Source of the DNA: Lysinibacillus parviboronicapiens
GTDB lineage: Bacteria > Bacillota > Bacilli > Bacillales_A > Planococcaceae
DNA: 64,000 bases
Assembly (NCBI RefSeq): GCF_003049575.1
Contig: NZ_PYWI01000002.1
Coordinates: 310,001 to 374,000, forward strand
Reading direction: 5' to 3'
The translations under genes and the position numbers were made by a program. Of the stretch, positions 8,412-17,524 are shown one piece after another; position 1 is the stretch's first letter, and each line of letters starts with the position of its first letter. The notes under the pieces were generated by a model. It was not told the DNA's origin, made no database searches, and was given only the letters and a program-made list of their open reading frames with translations.

Positions 8412-9269
8412 TTATTGCGGTTCAGTTGCGTTATCGATAATATTTTGTGGAATATCAATTGTTTTAAGGTGATTGAATTCACTATAAGTAACTACTGACT
8501 TTGTTGTCATGGCTAATTCTTCGCCTTCAACTTTCATCTTAAAGTCAAAGTTCATATCCATTTTCGTTGTGTCAAATGTTTCTTTATCGATATATAGCAC
8601 GTAGTTTACTTGATCAATTGTTAAGTTATCAAGGGGATTTTCTTCAAGACCAAGTTCTTTCATAGAATCATTAACTTGTGAATCGATTAAATCTTTAAAA
8701 CGATCACCTTTTGCTTCAAGTGTTAATACATAAGCATCATCGTTTTGTTCAAATGTGAAGTCATCAATATATTTTTTAAGTTGTTGTAATTGTTCTTTTG
8801 CATCTGCGGATGAAGCTGTTTGCTCTAAAATGTCGTCAAATTGTTCGTTGGGCAATTTAAACCAATTGTCAGATGCCGTATCTTTCATAAAGAAGCCTTG
8901 ATCTTGTTTCATATACATTTCAATAGGCATTTCTGATTTTTCAGTGCCTTCTCCAAACATATCCGGCATTGTCATAGAGCCTGATAAGTGCATAGCGAGA
9001 GGGTCAGTAATTACATCCATTTCCATTTTCGAGTCAATAGCTACTTCCATTGATTCCTCGCCTGCACCAATTTTTGTTACTTGATTCATTTCCATATTTG
9101 CGCTCATGCTTTTAATGTCTGTTTGACGATCTACTGCCTTGTCGTACACCTGCTCTAAAGTAAGTGAGCTTGTTTTAGTTGTATCCTTTGTTGGTGTAGC
9201 GCTTGTATTACAGGCTGCCAATACTAGTGCAAATGTTCCTACGCCTAAAACTTTGAAAATCTTCTTCAA
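8412..9269 (-). CDS. lipoprotein of the DUF6612 type
   Basis: A 285-residue exported lipoprotein: signal peptide MKKIFKVLGVGTFALVLAAC with the lipobox at its end. The mature part is a beta-rich fold with repeated short strands such as MEMDVITDPLAMHLSGSM and MYMKQDQGFFMKD, resembling LolA/LppX-like and DUF6612 lipoproteins. The ligand is unknown. The TTG at 9269 is preferred over the ATG at 9278, because that ATG overlaps the GGAGA ribosome site. A bidirectional terminator ends it. Confidence 0.75.
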   Translation of the reverse strand: MKKIFKVLGVGTFALVLAACNTSATPTKDTTKTSSLTLEQVYDKAVDRQTDIKSMSANMEMNQVTKIGAGEESMEVAIDSKMEMDVITDPLAMHLSGSMTMPDMFGEGTEKSEMPIEMYMKQDQGFFMKDTASDNWFKLPNEQFDDILEQTASSADAKEQLQQLKKYIDDFTFEQNDDAYVLTLEAKGDRFKDLIDSQVNDSMKELGLEENPLDNLTIDQVNYVLYIDKETFDTTKMDMNFDFKMKVEGEELAMTTKSVVTYSEFNHLKTIDIPQNIIDNATEPQ

Positions 9270-9474
9270 TTCAATCATCTCCTATTCATTGTGAAAAAAC
9301 ACACTATTTACTAGTATACGAGGAATAGGGGCAAAAGTTTCGAAAAAATAAATAATGAATCATTATTACTATATTAAAGGAATGTCTTACAAATTAAGAG
9401 GAGGGAGGATCTATAGGTGAAGAGAGGCTATTTAACTGTGGTTCTTTTTTAGAAAACCTCAATTATGTTACCCA

Positions 9475-9895
9475 TTACTTTTTAGCAGTTAAGTATTGAG
9501 ATAATGCGGATGTTGTTGACAGGATATCAAGTAAATTGTTGCTTGTAGAAGTGCGAGTTGATAATGCATTTAGATGATGATTAGTGTTAATGGCTGTATT
9601 TGTTTTTTCTGTTAAGTAATCATTTAATAGGGCAATATTGTATTTCATTTTTGTCAGCCTTTGTTGGTCAATGATAGAACTGTTTTCGTTAATTGTTGCA
9701 GTAAAGTTCGTCATGTGTGTTTGTAGCTTGTCCTGTGCAGCTTTTGAATTGTTGTGCTTGAAATGCGTTTTGTAGGTAGTCGGGCATTGTTGGTGTTCTC
9801 ATCGTCGAGGTATTGATATGACCATTCATATGATCAAACAAATTATACAGCGACGCTGAGCTTGATTTATGTTGCTCGTACGTGTAGTGCTTCAA
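9475..9895 (-). pseudogene. hypothetical gene broken by a frameshift
   Basis: Two overlapping minus-strand frames join into one continuous protein if one base is removed from the A4 run (9742-9745 on the plus strand is TTTT). The upstream frame ends ...NAFQAQQF and continues in the other frame as KAAQDKLQTHMTNFTATINE, so both sides read as ordinary helical protein. The second frame has no ribosome site of its own. Decay may extend further: minus-strand sequence up to about 10055 reads as protein-like pieces (LVTLLLILLNAIASL) interrupted by a stop and another shift. The joined product of about 140 residues is Thr/Asn/Gln-rich and helical; I do not recognise a family. A sequencing error in the run is possible. 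Confidence 0.6.
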
Positions 9896-10105
9896 TGCTG
9901 TTAGAAGTGGAAGTTGTTAGAGAGAAGCAATAGCGTTTAATAAAATAAGAAGTAAAGTCACTAGTCGTTGTTGTGTTATTGTTTGTTGGCGATACGCCCT
10001 GTACTAAAGCTAGGAATATTAATCCATAAATTTACACTTGAAGTCAATTTGCTCTGCTTCCTTTCATATGTATCTTGTTTAATGGAAAATGTTATTTTAG
10101 AAAAG

Positions 10106-10147
10106 AAAAAGCCGAGAAAATGCTAAGCATTTTCTCGGCTTTTTTTC
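10106..10147. terminator. strong bidirectional terminator after qoxD
   Basis: A near-perfect 14-15 bp stem: GCCGAGAAAATGCT and AGCATTTTCTCGGC with almost no loop, flanked by A and T runs on both sides. It ends the minus-strand quinol oxidase operon. Confidence 0.85.
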
Positions 10148-10148
10148 A

Positions 10149-10430
10149 TTAGTAACCCCAGATCATTGCAAATAATGTACCAAGGATTGTCACAACACCT
10201 ACGAATACTGAATATAAAATCGTTGTATATAACGTTTTCTTATCTTCGGATTCACCGATGTGCATGAATAACACTAATTGAACTGTTGCTTGTGCAAGTG
10301 CAGTCACTAGTAGGATAGCGAATGCCATTGTGTAGGACATATCAAATGCCACAACAGATAATGCTACAAGTGTTAATAATAGTGAGAAGCCGAAGCCCAT
10401 CACATGTTGTTTTGGGAATAATTCCTTCAT
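10149..10430 (-). CDS. qoxD: cytochrome aa3 quinol oxidase subunit IV
   Basis: A 93-residue protein with three predicted membrane helices (about residues 10-30, 35-57 and 70-90), the usual form of subunit IV (COX4/QoxD). The middle helix carries ALAQATVQLVLFMHIG, a family hallmark. It is an accessory subunit of the heme-copper quinol oxidase in the cytoplasmic membrane and has no redox centre. It is the last gene of the qoxABCD operon; its start shares one base with the end of qoxC, implying coupled translation. A strong terminator follows. Confidence 0.93.
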   Translation of the reverse strand: MKELFPKQHVMGFGFSLLLTLVALSVVAFDMSYTMAFAILLVTALAQATVQLVLFMHIGESEDKKTLYTTILYSVFVGVVTILGTLFAMIWGY

Positions 10431-11041
10431 CAGCTAATCAGTCCTTTCAAGTAGACGAAGCTGAAGATGAAAATCCAAACTACGTCTAGGAAATGCCAGT
10501 ACAGTGAGAAGATAAACGCTTTGTTAGCCGTTTGTGGGTTTAAGCCACGTTTTGCTACTTGGATTAAAATTGCTAAGCCCCAGAAGAAACCAAAAGTTAC
10601 GTGGGCACCGTGCGTACCAAGTAAAGTCATTAATGATGACAAGAATGCACTTGTAGTTATTGTCGCACCTTCATGTACATAAGTGACGAATTCATCAATC
10701 TCAATACCTAAGAAACCAAGACCAAGCACAAGTGTAATGATGAAGAATGTCATCATTGCTTTTTTATTGCCAAGACGCATAGCATGTACGCCAAGACCAA
10801 TTGTAAAACTACTTGCTAAAAGTAAAAATGTTTCTAATAATACTGGTGTTAACTCGAAAATTTCAGCGCCAGTTGGGCCATTACCTGTACGGTTATGAAG
10901 CGTGAAATAGACGGTAAAGAGTGTGGCGAATAACACGATTTCGGCGCCGAGGAATATCCAGAAACCAAAGATTTTTAGACGGTTTTCCTCTGTACTATAT
11001 TCTAATGGAAGTGAAGAATCGATTTTCATATTATTTGTCAC
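10430..11041 (-). CDS. qoxC: cytochrome aa3 quinol oxidase subunit III
   Basis: A 203-residue membrane protein with five predicted helices, as expected for the short subunit III of bacterial quinol oxidases. Motifs include FWIFLGAEIVLFATLF in helix I, GTHGAHVTFGFFWG and SLYWHFLDVVWIFIF near the C-terminus. Subunit III stabilises the catalytic subunit and contains no metal. The ATG lies 11 bases inside the end of qoxB, so the two genes are translationally coupled. Confidence 0.95.
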   Translation of the reverse strand: MTNNMKIDSSLPLEYSTEENRLKIFGFWIFLGAEIVLFATLFTVYFTLHNRTGNGPTGAEIFELTPVLLETFLLLASSFTIGLGVHAMRLGNKKAMMTFFIITLVLGLGFLGIEIDEFVTYVHEGATITTSAFLSSLMTLLGTHGAHVTFGFFWGLAILIQVAKRGLNPQTANKAFIFSLYWHFLDVVWIFIFSFVYLKGLIS

Positions 11042-12974
11042 CTCTCAAACGTTTCTCAGTTTCGTTAATTTCCTCAACTGAAATATAACGACCATGATCT
11101 TTTTCAAATGAACGATAAGCCATAAAACCAAATACAACAAGCATACTTAGGATGGCTGGAATCCATTGATTAAATACAGCGAAGAATGCTGCTAGGAAGA
11201 AGAATCCACTCATCCAGAACGGTGCACCAGAGTTGTTAGGCATATGGATTTTTTCAATTTTACCTGCAGTAATATCGCGACCTTCTTTTTTCGCAAACCA
11301 GAACTCGTCTAAACGTGTAACTGTAGGAACTACTGCAAAGTTGTATTCAGGTACTGGAGAATGTGTTGCCCATTCTAATGAACGACCATCCCACACATCT
11401 GCTTTTTCGTTACGAGGCATATGTTTCCAACTGTAGTAAATGTTATAAACAATTAAGCCAAAGCCGACTGCTAGACCAAGTGCGCCCACGAAAGATAGCA
11501 TATTTAATGGACCGAAGCCTGTTGACTCTGAATATGTGTACATACGACGTGCATAACCATCTAAACCTAAGATGAATAGTGGGAAGAATGTCACGTTGAA
11601 GCTAATTGCGATAAACCAGAAACCTAATTTACCTAATTTCTCATTTAAACGGAAACCGAACATTTTTGGCCACCAGTAGTGGTAACCTGCAAGTACACCA
11701 AATACTGTACCTGGAATTAATACATAGTGGAAGTGAGCAACTAAGAACATCGTATTATGATATTGGTAGTCGGCACTAGCCATTGCTAGCATTACCCCTG
11801 TAACCCCACCGATTGTGAAGATAGGAATAAAGCCAAGTGCATAAAGCATTGGGGTTGTAAATTGAATCTTCCCGTGCCTCATCGTGAGCAACCAGTTGAA
11901 TATTTTAACCCCGGTCGGTACAGCAATCGCCATTGTTGTAATAGAGAAGACGCTGTTTACCATAACGCCGTGACCCATTGTATAGAAATGGTGGGCCCAA
12001 ACTAAGAATGACAGTAAAGAAATAACAACCATACTCATAACCATTGATTTGTAACCGTATAAGTTTTTACGTGCAAATGTTGCAATGATTTCTGAGAAAA
12101 TACCGAAGGCTGGTAGGATAACAATATAAACCTCAGGATGTCCCCAAACCCAGAATAGGTTGGCCCAAAGCATATCCATACCGCCATCTTGCATGGCGAA
12201 GAATTTTGTACCGAATTGACGGTCAAACATCATTAATGCTAGCGCAACAGTTAAAACTGGGAACGCGAATACGATAATCACGTTTGTAATTAAAATTGAC
12301 CAAGTAAACATTGGCATTTTCATTAATGTCATACCAGGTGTACGCATTTTAATGATCGTTGTGATGAAGTTAACCCCAGTCATTAACGTACCAATCCCTG
12401 ATAATTGAAGTGCTAAAGAATAGTAGTTATTCCCGACAGTTGGACTAAATTCTGTACCAGAAAGTGGGAAGTAGGCAGTCCATCCTGCATCTGGCGAACC
12501 CCCAATGATGAATGATAGGTTAAGTAAGCCTGCACCAGCTGCAAACAACCAGAAGCTAATTGCATTTAGACGTGGGAAGGCAACGTCACGGGCACCAATT
12601 TGCAGTGGAATGACAACGTTCATTAAACCAATAACGAATGGCATTGCCATAAATAAAATCATTAATAAACCATGTGTTGTAAAAATCTCATTATAATGTT
12701 GTGCATCAAGAAGTCCGTTATCTGGAACCGCTGTTTGTGCACGCATTAAAAGTGCATCAATACCACCGCGGAAAAGCATTAACAGTGCAACGGCGATATA
12801 CATAATCCCGATTTTTTTATGGTCAACGGTTGATAGCCAGTTTTTGTAGAAATAGCCCCATTTTTTGAAATACGTAAGGCCTGCTACGATAGCAACTGCA
12901 CCAACTACGATACTAATAGCTGCCGCTAAAATCATCGGTTCTTGCATTGGATGGAATACTTCTTCCATACTCAT
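11031..12974 (-). CDS. qoxB: cytochrome aa3 quinol oxidase subunit I (catalytic)
   Basis: A 647-residue heme-copper oxidase subunit I, the proton-pumping O2-reducing core. The CuB/heme ligand and channel motifs are visible: FTTHGLLMILFMAMP (heme a ligand His), WGHPEVYIVILPAFG (CuB His and cross-linked Tyr), VWAHHFYTMG (two CuB His) and LVAHFHYVLIPG (heme a3 and heme a ligands). The C-terminal extension with GRDITAGKIEKIHMPNNSGA is typical of QoxB. AAAGGAG lies 9 bases before the ATG. It is the second gene of the operon, 27 bases after qoxA. Confidence 0.97.
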   Translation of the reverse strand: MSMEEVFHPMQEPMILAAAISIVVGAVAIVAGLTYFKKWGYFYKNWLSTVDHKKIGIMYIAVALLMLFRGGIDALLMRAQTAVPDNGLLDAQHYNEIFTTHGLLMILFMAMPFVIGLMNVVIPLQIGARDVAFPRLNAISFWLFAAGAGLLNLSFIIGGSPDAGWTAYFPLSGTEFSPTVGNNYYSLALQLSGIGTLMTGVNFITTIIKMRTPGMTLMKMPMFTWSILITNVIIVFAFPVLTVALALMMFDRQFGTKFFAMQDGGMDMLWANLFWVWGHPEVYIVILPAFGIFSEIIATFARKNLYGYKSMVMSMVVISLLSFLVWAHHFYTMGHGVMVNSVFSITTMAIAVPTGVKIFNWLLTMRHGKIQFTTPMLYALGFIPIFTIGGVTGVMLAMASADYQYHNTMFLVAHFHYVLIPGTVFGVLAGYHYWWPKMFGFRLNEKLGKLGFWFIAISFNVTFFPLFILGLDGYARRMYTYSESTGFGPLNMLSFVGALGLAVGFGLIVYNIYYSWKHMPRNEKADVWDGRSLEWATHSPVPEYNFAVVPTVTRLDEFWFAKKEGRDITAGKIEKIHMPNNSGAPFWMSGFFFLAAFFAVFNQWIPAILSMLVVFGFMAYRSFEKDHGRYISVEEINETEKRLRGDK

Positions 12975-13001
12975 AGGATGCGCTCCTTTCAGATTTGAAA
13001 A

Positions 13002-13922
13002 TTAGTGTGAATGTGTTGATTCGGAATCTTTATGTGAATCAGTGGAATGGTCCATCTGTTCATGATCCATTTCGTCGTCTGACATGTCCATATCACCGTG
13101 TTCCATTGGTGCAGGACTAAATTCTAAGTGAGTAGATGAGTAACTTGAACGACCAACGTGCTCAGCTGCTAAAAGCTCATTAAATTTTTCTTCTGTTAAT
13201 GGTTTTTCGTTCGCTTTTACATCAGTAACCCATTCGTCGAAGTCTGCTTGTGTCATAGATTGTGCTTCAAATTCCATTTCCGCAAATCCGCGGCCACTAA
13301 AGTTTGAGTTACGACCCATGAAAGAACCAACTTCATCTGCTGCAAGGTGAATAGTTGTCAACATATCACTCATAGCGTATTTCTGACCTGCTAATTGTGG
13401 AATCCAAAAACTTGTAATAGGTCCGAATGAGTAAAGTTTAAACTCAATTGGACGGTCAGTTGGGATATTGACATAGTTCACTGTTTCAATACCTTCTTCT
13501 GGATAGCTGAAATGCCATTTCCAGTTCGAAGAAGATGCGTAAATTACAAGTGGCTCTTTATTATCATAACCTTCAGGTGTTGTTTCAACTGTACTTGTCG
13601 TTTTCACAGTTACAACTGCTAAGAAAGCTACGATAATAATAGGAATAACTGTCCACGTAATTTCTAGCAGATGACTTCCCTCTTCATGGGGAGGCTCGTA
13701 ATCGGCAGATGCTTTTGATGCACGATATTTCGTTAGCATAAATGCTAAAAGCACGTACACGACTAGTAATATAACGGCCATTGTAATAATGGATAAAATA
13801 ATTGTGTCTGATAATGTTCTGGCATTAGGCCCTTTTGGATCGAAAATTGTTAGTGGTTCACAACCAGCTAGAATCGCAAGTGCACCAAATGCTAAAAACA
13901 TTAAGCTTATTTTTTTATTCAT
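13002..13922 (-). CDS. qoxA: cytochrome aa3 quinol oxidase subunit II
   Basis: A 306-residue lipoprotein (lipobox LAILAGC) with two membrane helices at about residues 40-62 and 88-108, then a periplasm-side cupredoxin domain. The domain lacks the Cys pair of a CuA centre (no CxxxC), which marks a quinol rather than a cytochrome c oxidase; WKWHFSYPEEGIETVNYVNI and GPITSFWIPQLAGQKYAM are the matching QoxA motifs. Unusually, the last ~35 residues are packed with His, Met, Asp and Ser. It is the first gene of qoxABCD; AAAGGAG precedes the ATG. Confidence 0.95.
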   Translation of the reverse strand: MNKKISLMFLAFGALAILAGCEPLTIFDPKGPNARTLSDTIILSIITMAVILLVVYVLLAFMLTKYRASKASADYEPPHEEGSHLLEITWTVIPIIIVAFLAVVTVKTTSTVETTPEGYDNKEPLVIYASSSNWKWHFSYPEEGIETVNYVNIPTDRPIEFKLYSFGPITSFWIPQLAGQKYAMSDMLTTIHLAADEVGSFMGRNSNFSGRGFAEMEFEAQSMTQADFDEWVTDVKANEKPLTEEKFNELLAAEHVGRSSYSSTHLEFSPAPMEHGDMDMSDDEMDHEQMDHSTDSHKDSESTHSH

Positions 13923-14639
13923 GTTTGACTCCTTTCTATAAAACAGCTATTCATAAAATTCATGTGGTGTAGTATATAGTCACATTTACAAATAGTAGGT
14001 ATTGAGGTCACCTCTTTTATCTGATGTACCAATTCAAATACATGTGCATTTACAATGGCATGGTTCAATATGAAACGTAAAATCTAGTATTTGATTGGTC
14101 TAGCAAGCGTTTGCAATGACAATGCATTGTGCAACCACAAAAGGACATTTATTGGATGTCTGTAATCACAAGTTGTCGTTGTTTGCACATTGGATTATAC
14201 GCCCGATTCTTCAGGAAAAAAATTATTTTGTTATAGTTTGAATGTCGAATAGGGGAAGAATATGAACATTTTTTGAACAAAAATTGTTATTTCACCATTG
14301 GTATTTTCTTGTTTAATAAAATAAACACTGTGCAAACGTTGAAAACACTGGATTTATCAAATTTAGCTAAGTAAACATTTTTTTTGTGAAAAGTTTCGTT
14401 TCACATTTTAGACGTTGTTTTGTAATAAAATCAGCGTCATACTTAGACATTCAGTGCAAATTAGTTGTGTTTTTTTATAAAAAGGAGTATGCAAAAAGAC
14501 AGTATTGAGGGACTTAAAGGATATTTCTTCATTATGAGGAATGACCGAAGAGGATAAATTTGGATGCAAATATTAATTATGTTAATATAATTACATGTTT
14601 TCATTTAAAACCAAATTTTGGTATATTTTATAGTTGGTT
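13923..14639. other. long gene-free stretch upstream of qoxA
   Basis: About 720 AT-rich bases between qoxA and the terminator of the DUF2785 gene. It must contain the qox promoter. I see no ORF with a ribosome site beyond a 22-codon frame at about 14490 whose AGGAG is only one base from its ATG. A cre-like site is listed separately at 14102. Confidence 0.6.
14102..14115 (-). promoter_or_regulatory. candidate CcpA cre site upstream of qoxA
   Basis: Read on the minus strand, TGCAAACGCTTGCT matches the catabolite-response consensus TGWAARCGYTWNCW at 13 of 14 positions. It lies about 180 bases upstream of the qoxA start, within the probable control region. Chance occurrence in AT-rich DNA is possible. 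Confidence 0.35.
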
Positions 14640-14676
14640 GAAAAATAATAGAGCATCCTACATATGAGGATGCTCT
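14640..14676 (-). terminator. terminator of the DUF2785 gene
   Basis: AGAGCATCCT and AGGATGCTCT, a perfect 10-bp stem with a 7-base loop, followed on the minus strand by ATTATTTTT. Confidence 0.75.
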
Positions 14677-14684
14677 AAGGACGA

Positions 14685-15524
14685 TTATGCGCCAAGTTTT
14701 AACCATTTTGCGACTTGACCATAAATGATGTTCTGAAGTTTTGGCGCACGATTATTCATTTTTAAGGCAAAGTATAATGTTTTCATTACATTTAATGTAC
14801 AAGTGCGTCCGCTAAAAAAGCTTTCGTTATAGCCTTGTGTCACTAAATGCATTTCAAATTTATCGAAAACTTGTTCTACCCACTCCATTATGGCTTCCTC
14901 AGAATAGCTACGATCCAGTAAAGCTTCAATAATGTTTACTAAGCGTTCTTCCTCATCATTGATATACACTACATCTTTCCAAGTAGTTAGCTTTAGAGCG
15001 TGGAGGATAGATGGTGCGTACTGTAAGTCGAACTTTGGGTGTTTAATTGTTATAGCTGCTAAATCAGCGCCGTGTGCGATGCTATGTGCCCATCCTTTCC
15101 CTTCAATGTGTCCGCGCGTATCCTGTTCTAACAACAAATAACGGCCAATCTTTTTAAAGAATGGTTGTAAACTTTCGTCGTTTAAAGTAAGTATTTCAGC
15201 ATCCTTTGTTAATATATTTGCCACAAGTAAAGCCGAAAATGAACGTATAAATACACTATCTGTGAACTTTTCACCAATGTTAGCATATAAAAAATCCTCA
15301 TTTGTCGTAGTATCAAACAAAAATTGTAATTGTTGCGGACTCAGTAAATTATCACTGAGAATGTCTATGAATGTGCGATATATAAGGTCGCGAAGCTCAG
15401 CGTTAGTTGAACCTATATGCGTCAATGTTTGTTGTAACAGCCAATCACCTTCTTTTACAAGAAAGTCTTGGCGCTCAGTAAAGCTCTTACTAGAAAATGT
15501 TTGTAATGTTTCTTTAATATCCAA
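14685..15524 (-). CDS. DUF2785 family protein
   Basis: A 279-residue all-helical soluble protein. GKGWAHSIAHGADLAAI at about residues 142-158 is the conserved core of DUF2785 (normally RGWxHxxAHxADLL), a Firmicute family with no known reaction. The two His in this motif are the best candidates for functional residues. It is a single gene with its own terminator. The start at the ATG of MDIKETLQ is preceded by a GGGGGC-type ribosome site. Confidence 0.75.
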   Translation of the reverse strand: MDIKETLQTFSSKSFTERQDFLVKEGDWLLQQTLTHIGSTNAELRDLIYRTFIDILSDNLLSPQQLQFLFDTTTNEDFLYANIGEKFTDSVFIRSFSALLVANILTKDAEILTLNDESLQPFFKKIGRYLLLEQDTRGHIEGKGWAHSIAHGADLAAITIKHPKFDLQYAPSILHALKLTTWKDVVYINDEEERLVNIIEALLDRSYSEEAIMEWVEQVFDKFEMHLVTQGYNESFFSGRTCTLNVMKTLYFALKMNNRAPKLQNIIYGQVAKWLKLGA

Positions 15525-15707
15525 TTGAAAGCCCCCAATGATAAGTCTATTTAAATTATACCGTGTTTTTAATCAGGTAGTTGATTTTTTATATTGAAAT
15601 AGTAGTAAATGACACATGGGAATTCCAGAATCTATGGAAAGTTGATATGATAGAAACGCAGCAAAAGAAGAACGACCTATTCATATAAGGTTTGTTACAA
15701 ATATAAA

Positions 15708-15731
15708 AGACATACCTATATAAGTATGTCT
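15708..15731 (-). terminator. hairpin after the hypothetical gene at 15739
   Basis: AGACATAC and GTATGTCT with an 8-base loop; TTTTATATTT follows on the minus strand. Confidence 0.6.
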
Positions 15732-15738
15732 ACCTTAG

Positions 15739-16203
15739 TTATAGTATAAAGGCCGCTTTTATCCCAATAGGCCACTCTATGAGGGTGTTGTGATTTGTCT
15801 TTAATTCTACAAGAATATTTGCGTTTTTAATCGCTTCAATAATCCACTCACTATAATGGATGTTTGGTTGAGGATGCTGTAAGATACGTTGCATATCTTT
15901 CATATCTATACGTAAAAGCTTATAGCTGCATTCAATGTGTACATTTTGGGGAAGAATAAAAAGAGTGTCGTTTTGATGCCCAACTGAGATGGAACCAGGA
16001 ATGCTACCTCTAATACTCGTGATATGTGTAATTGCTTCCCGCGTGTACATATCTATCTTAGTGCTTGTGAGAAAATCAAAATCAATTGGATAATCATGTT
16101 GCGGGCCATCCGCGGTAGTAAATGAAGTAACTCTAATAGATAGTGCCTCGAAAGCGGGGGAGATGCGACTATCGAATTCATTGATTGTATCCATTAATTG
16201 CAT
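15739..16203 (-). CDS. hypothetical protein
   Basis: A 154-residue soluble protein with no motif I recognise. The start is ATG 16203 (MQLMDTINEF) because AAGGAGAGG lies 8 bases upstream; a TTG at 16224 overlaps that site. The sequence is a beta-rich mix with SIRGSIPGSISVG in the middle and an EWPIGIKAAFIL end. It is divergent from the TPR gene at 16422, sharing a 218-base promoter region. Confidence 0.6.
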   Translation of the reverse strand: MQLMDTINEFDSRISPAFEALSIRVTSFTTADGPQHDYPIDFDFLTSTKIDMYTREAITHITSIRGSIPGSISVGHQNDTLFILPQNVHIECSYKLLRIDMKDMQRILQHPQPNIHYSEWIIEAIKNANILVELKTNHNTLIEWPIGIKAAFIL

Positions 16204-16421
16204 ATATTCCTCTCCTTGTGACAAACTTGTTTACTAAGAGGCAGACAATTAATGGGTGAGAGTTGCCTGCAAAATAGTATTTTTTTATGGGTATCATTAA
16301 TTATAATACAATTTATTACAAAATATGAATCTAAAAGCAATGATTTTTGTAAAAAAATAAGCGATATGTAAAAATTTTAATAATACTTGCTCAGAAAAAT
16401 TTAAGTAAAGAGGTGAGAAAA

Positions 16422-17411
16422 ATGACAAAACGAAAGCGCCATGTTATTAAACATGATAATGTTGTTGTTTTTCCTGGCGCAGCCCAAACGTTAATTCGAG
16501 AGGGCCAAAGCTTTGCGGAGAATTATCAATATGAAGAAGCTGTAGCGTGCTTTGAAAAGGCGTTTTTATATGAAGAGGGAGATGAAGTAACGTTAAGTGC
16601 CTATGCGTATGCTTTATATGAAATCAAGGCGTATGTGAAAGCGAAAATAATATGTGAGAAGTTACTGGCGATGGGTACTACGATGTATGTAGAAGTAATG
16701 GAACTCTATATAACTATATGTATGCAGCTAAAGGAGTATCATCAAGTAGAGGCGTTAATTTCTGCGCTCATTGAAGAAAATGTACTGCCAGTGGAGCAAC
16801 TTGAAAAATTTGAGCGTTTACAAAACTTGAATAGAGAAGTAGCGAGAAATCTTCAGCAAAAAGAAGATACACAGCAAATGATCGAACAACAAGAGTACGA
16901 ATTGTCTCATTTTAGTGCGTTAACGCCAAATGAACAATCAATTCTTTTGCATCGCTTAATGGATACAAACGTCCGTCAATTAAAAGTAGCGTTGAAATCC
17001 ATTATCGAAAGCCCTAATATCCATCCATTTGTACAAAGTTTGGCATTACTATTACTTGTGGAGCAAGAAGTATCTATTGAACTCAACGTCACAAAGTTTG
17101 AGCAGACAAAAACCATTAATCCTGTAGAATTGGCTTTGCCTAATCAGTTACCTCAGTATGGTCAAGTGAAAAAGATTATTGAGAGTAAATTAGAACAAGA
17201 CCCATCGACGCTAGAAATGGTACAATATTTAATGGCAAAGCATGCCATTGTGACGTATCCGTTTGAATGGCATCCATTTGAAACGGATGATATTGCCTAT
17301 AGTTACATCGATTTTGTACAAACGATGCTCGGTAAAGTACAGGAAATGGACTATGACATCATCGGCTATTTACAAATGTTAGAAAAACTAACAGAACTAC
17401 AGGAAGTATGA
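16422..17411 (+). CDS. TPR-repeat protein (YsoA-like)
   Basis: A 329-residue cytoplasmic protein with N-terminal tetratricopeptide-like helices (FAENYQYEEAVACFEKAFLY and VTLSAYAYALYEIKAYVKAK, each fitting the TPR A/B helix pattern) and a helical C-terminal half. Its place directly upstream of tig matches B. subtilis ysoA, so I infer it is the orthologue. Function unknown; TPRs suggest protein binding. ATG 16422 is chosen over the GTG at 16413 because AAAGAGGTGA overlaps that GTG. tig has its own promoter in the gap that follows. Confidence 0.75.
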   Translation: MTKRKRHVIKHDNVVVFPGAAQTLIREGQSFAENYQYEEAVACFEKAFLYEEGDEVTLSAYAYALYEIKAYVKAKIICEKLLAMGTTMYVEVMELYITICMQLKEYHQVEALISALIEENVLPVEQLEKFERLQNLNREVARNLQQKEDTQQMIEQQEYELSHFSALTPNEQSILLHRLMDTNVRQLKVALKSIIESPNIHPFVQSLALLLLVEQEVSIELNVTKFEQTKTINPVELALPNQLPQYGQVKKIIESKLEQDPSTLEMVQYLMAKHAIVTYPFEWHPFETDDIAYSYIDFVQTMLGKVQEMDYDIIGYLQMLEKLTELQEV

Positions 17412-17417
17412 AATAAG

Positions 17418-17445
17418 TTGAAACTATACGCATCTATGATATACT
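17418..17445 (+). promoter_or_regulatory. sigma-A promoter for tig
   Basis: TTGAAA at 17418 and TATACT at 17440 with a 16-base spacer, about 80 bases before the tig start. Confidence 0.65.
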
Positions 17446-17524
17446 AAAATGGTTGTCAAAATCGTAGTTACGAATGAATTGTCTAACATTTTAAACTTGA
17501 TTATTTATTTGGAGGTATTTATAC

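Noticed and set aside
14489-14557. 22-codon frame MQKDSIEGLKGYFF...
   Set aside because: AGGAG is only one base from its ATG and there is no further support.
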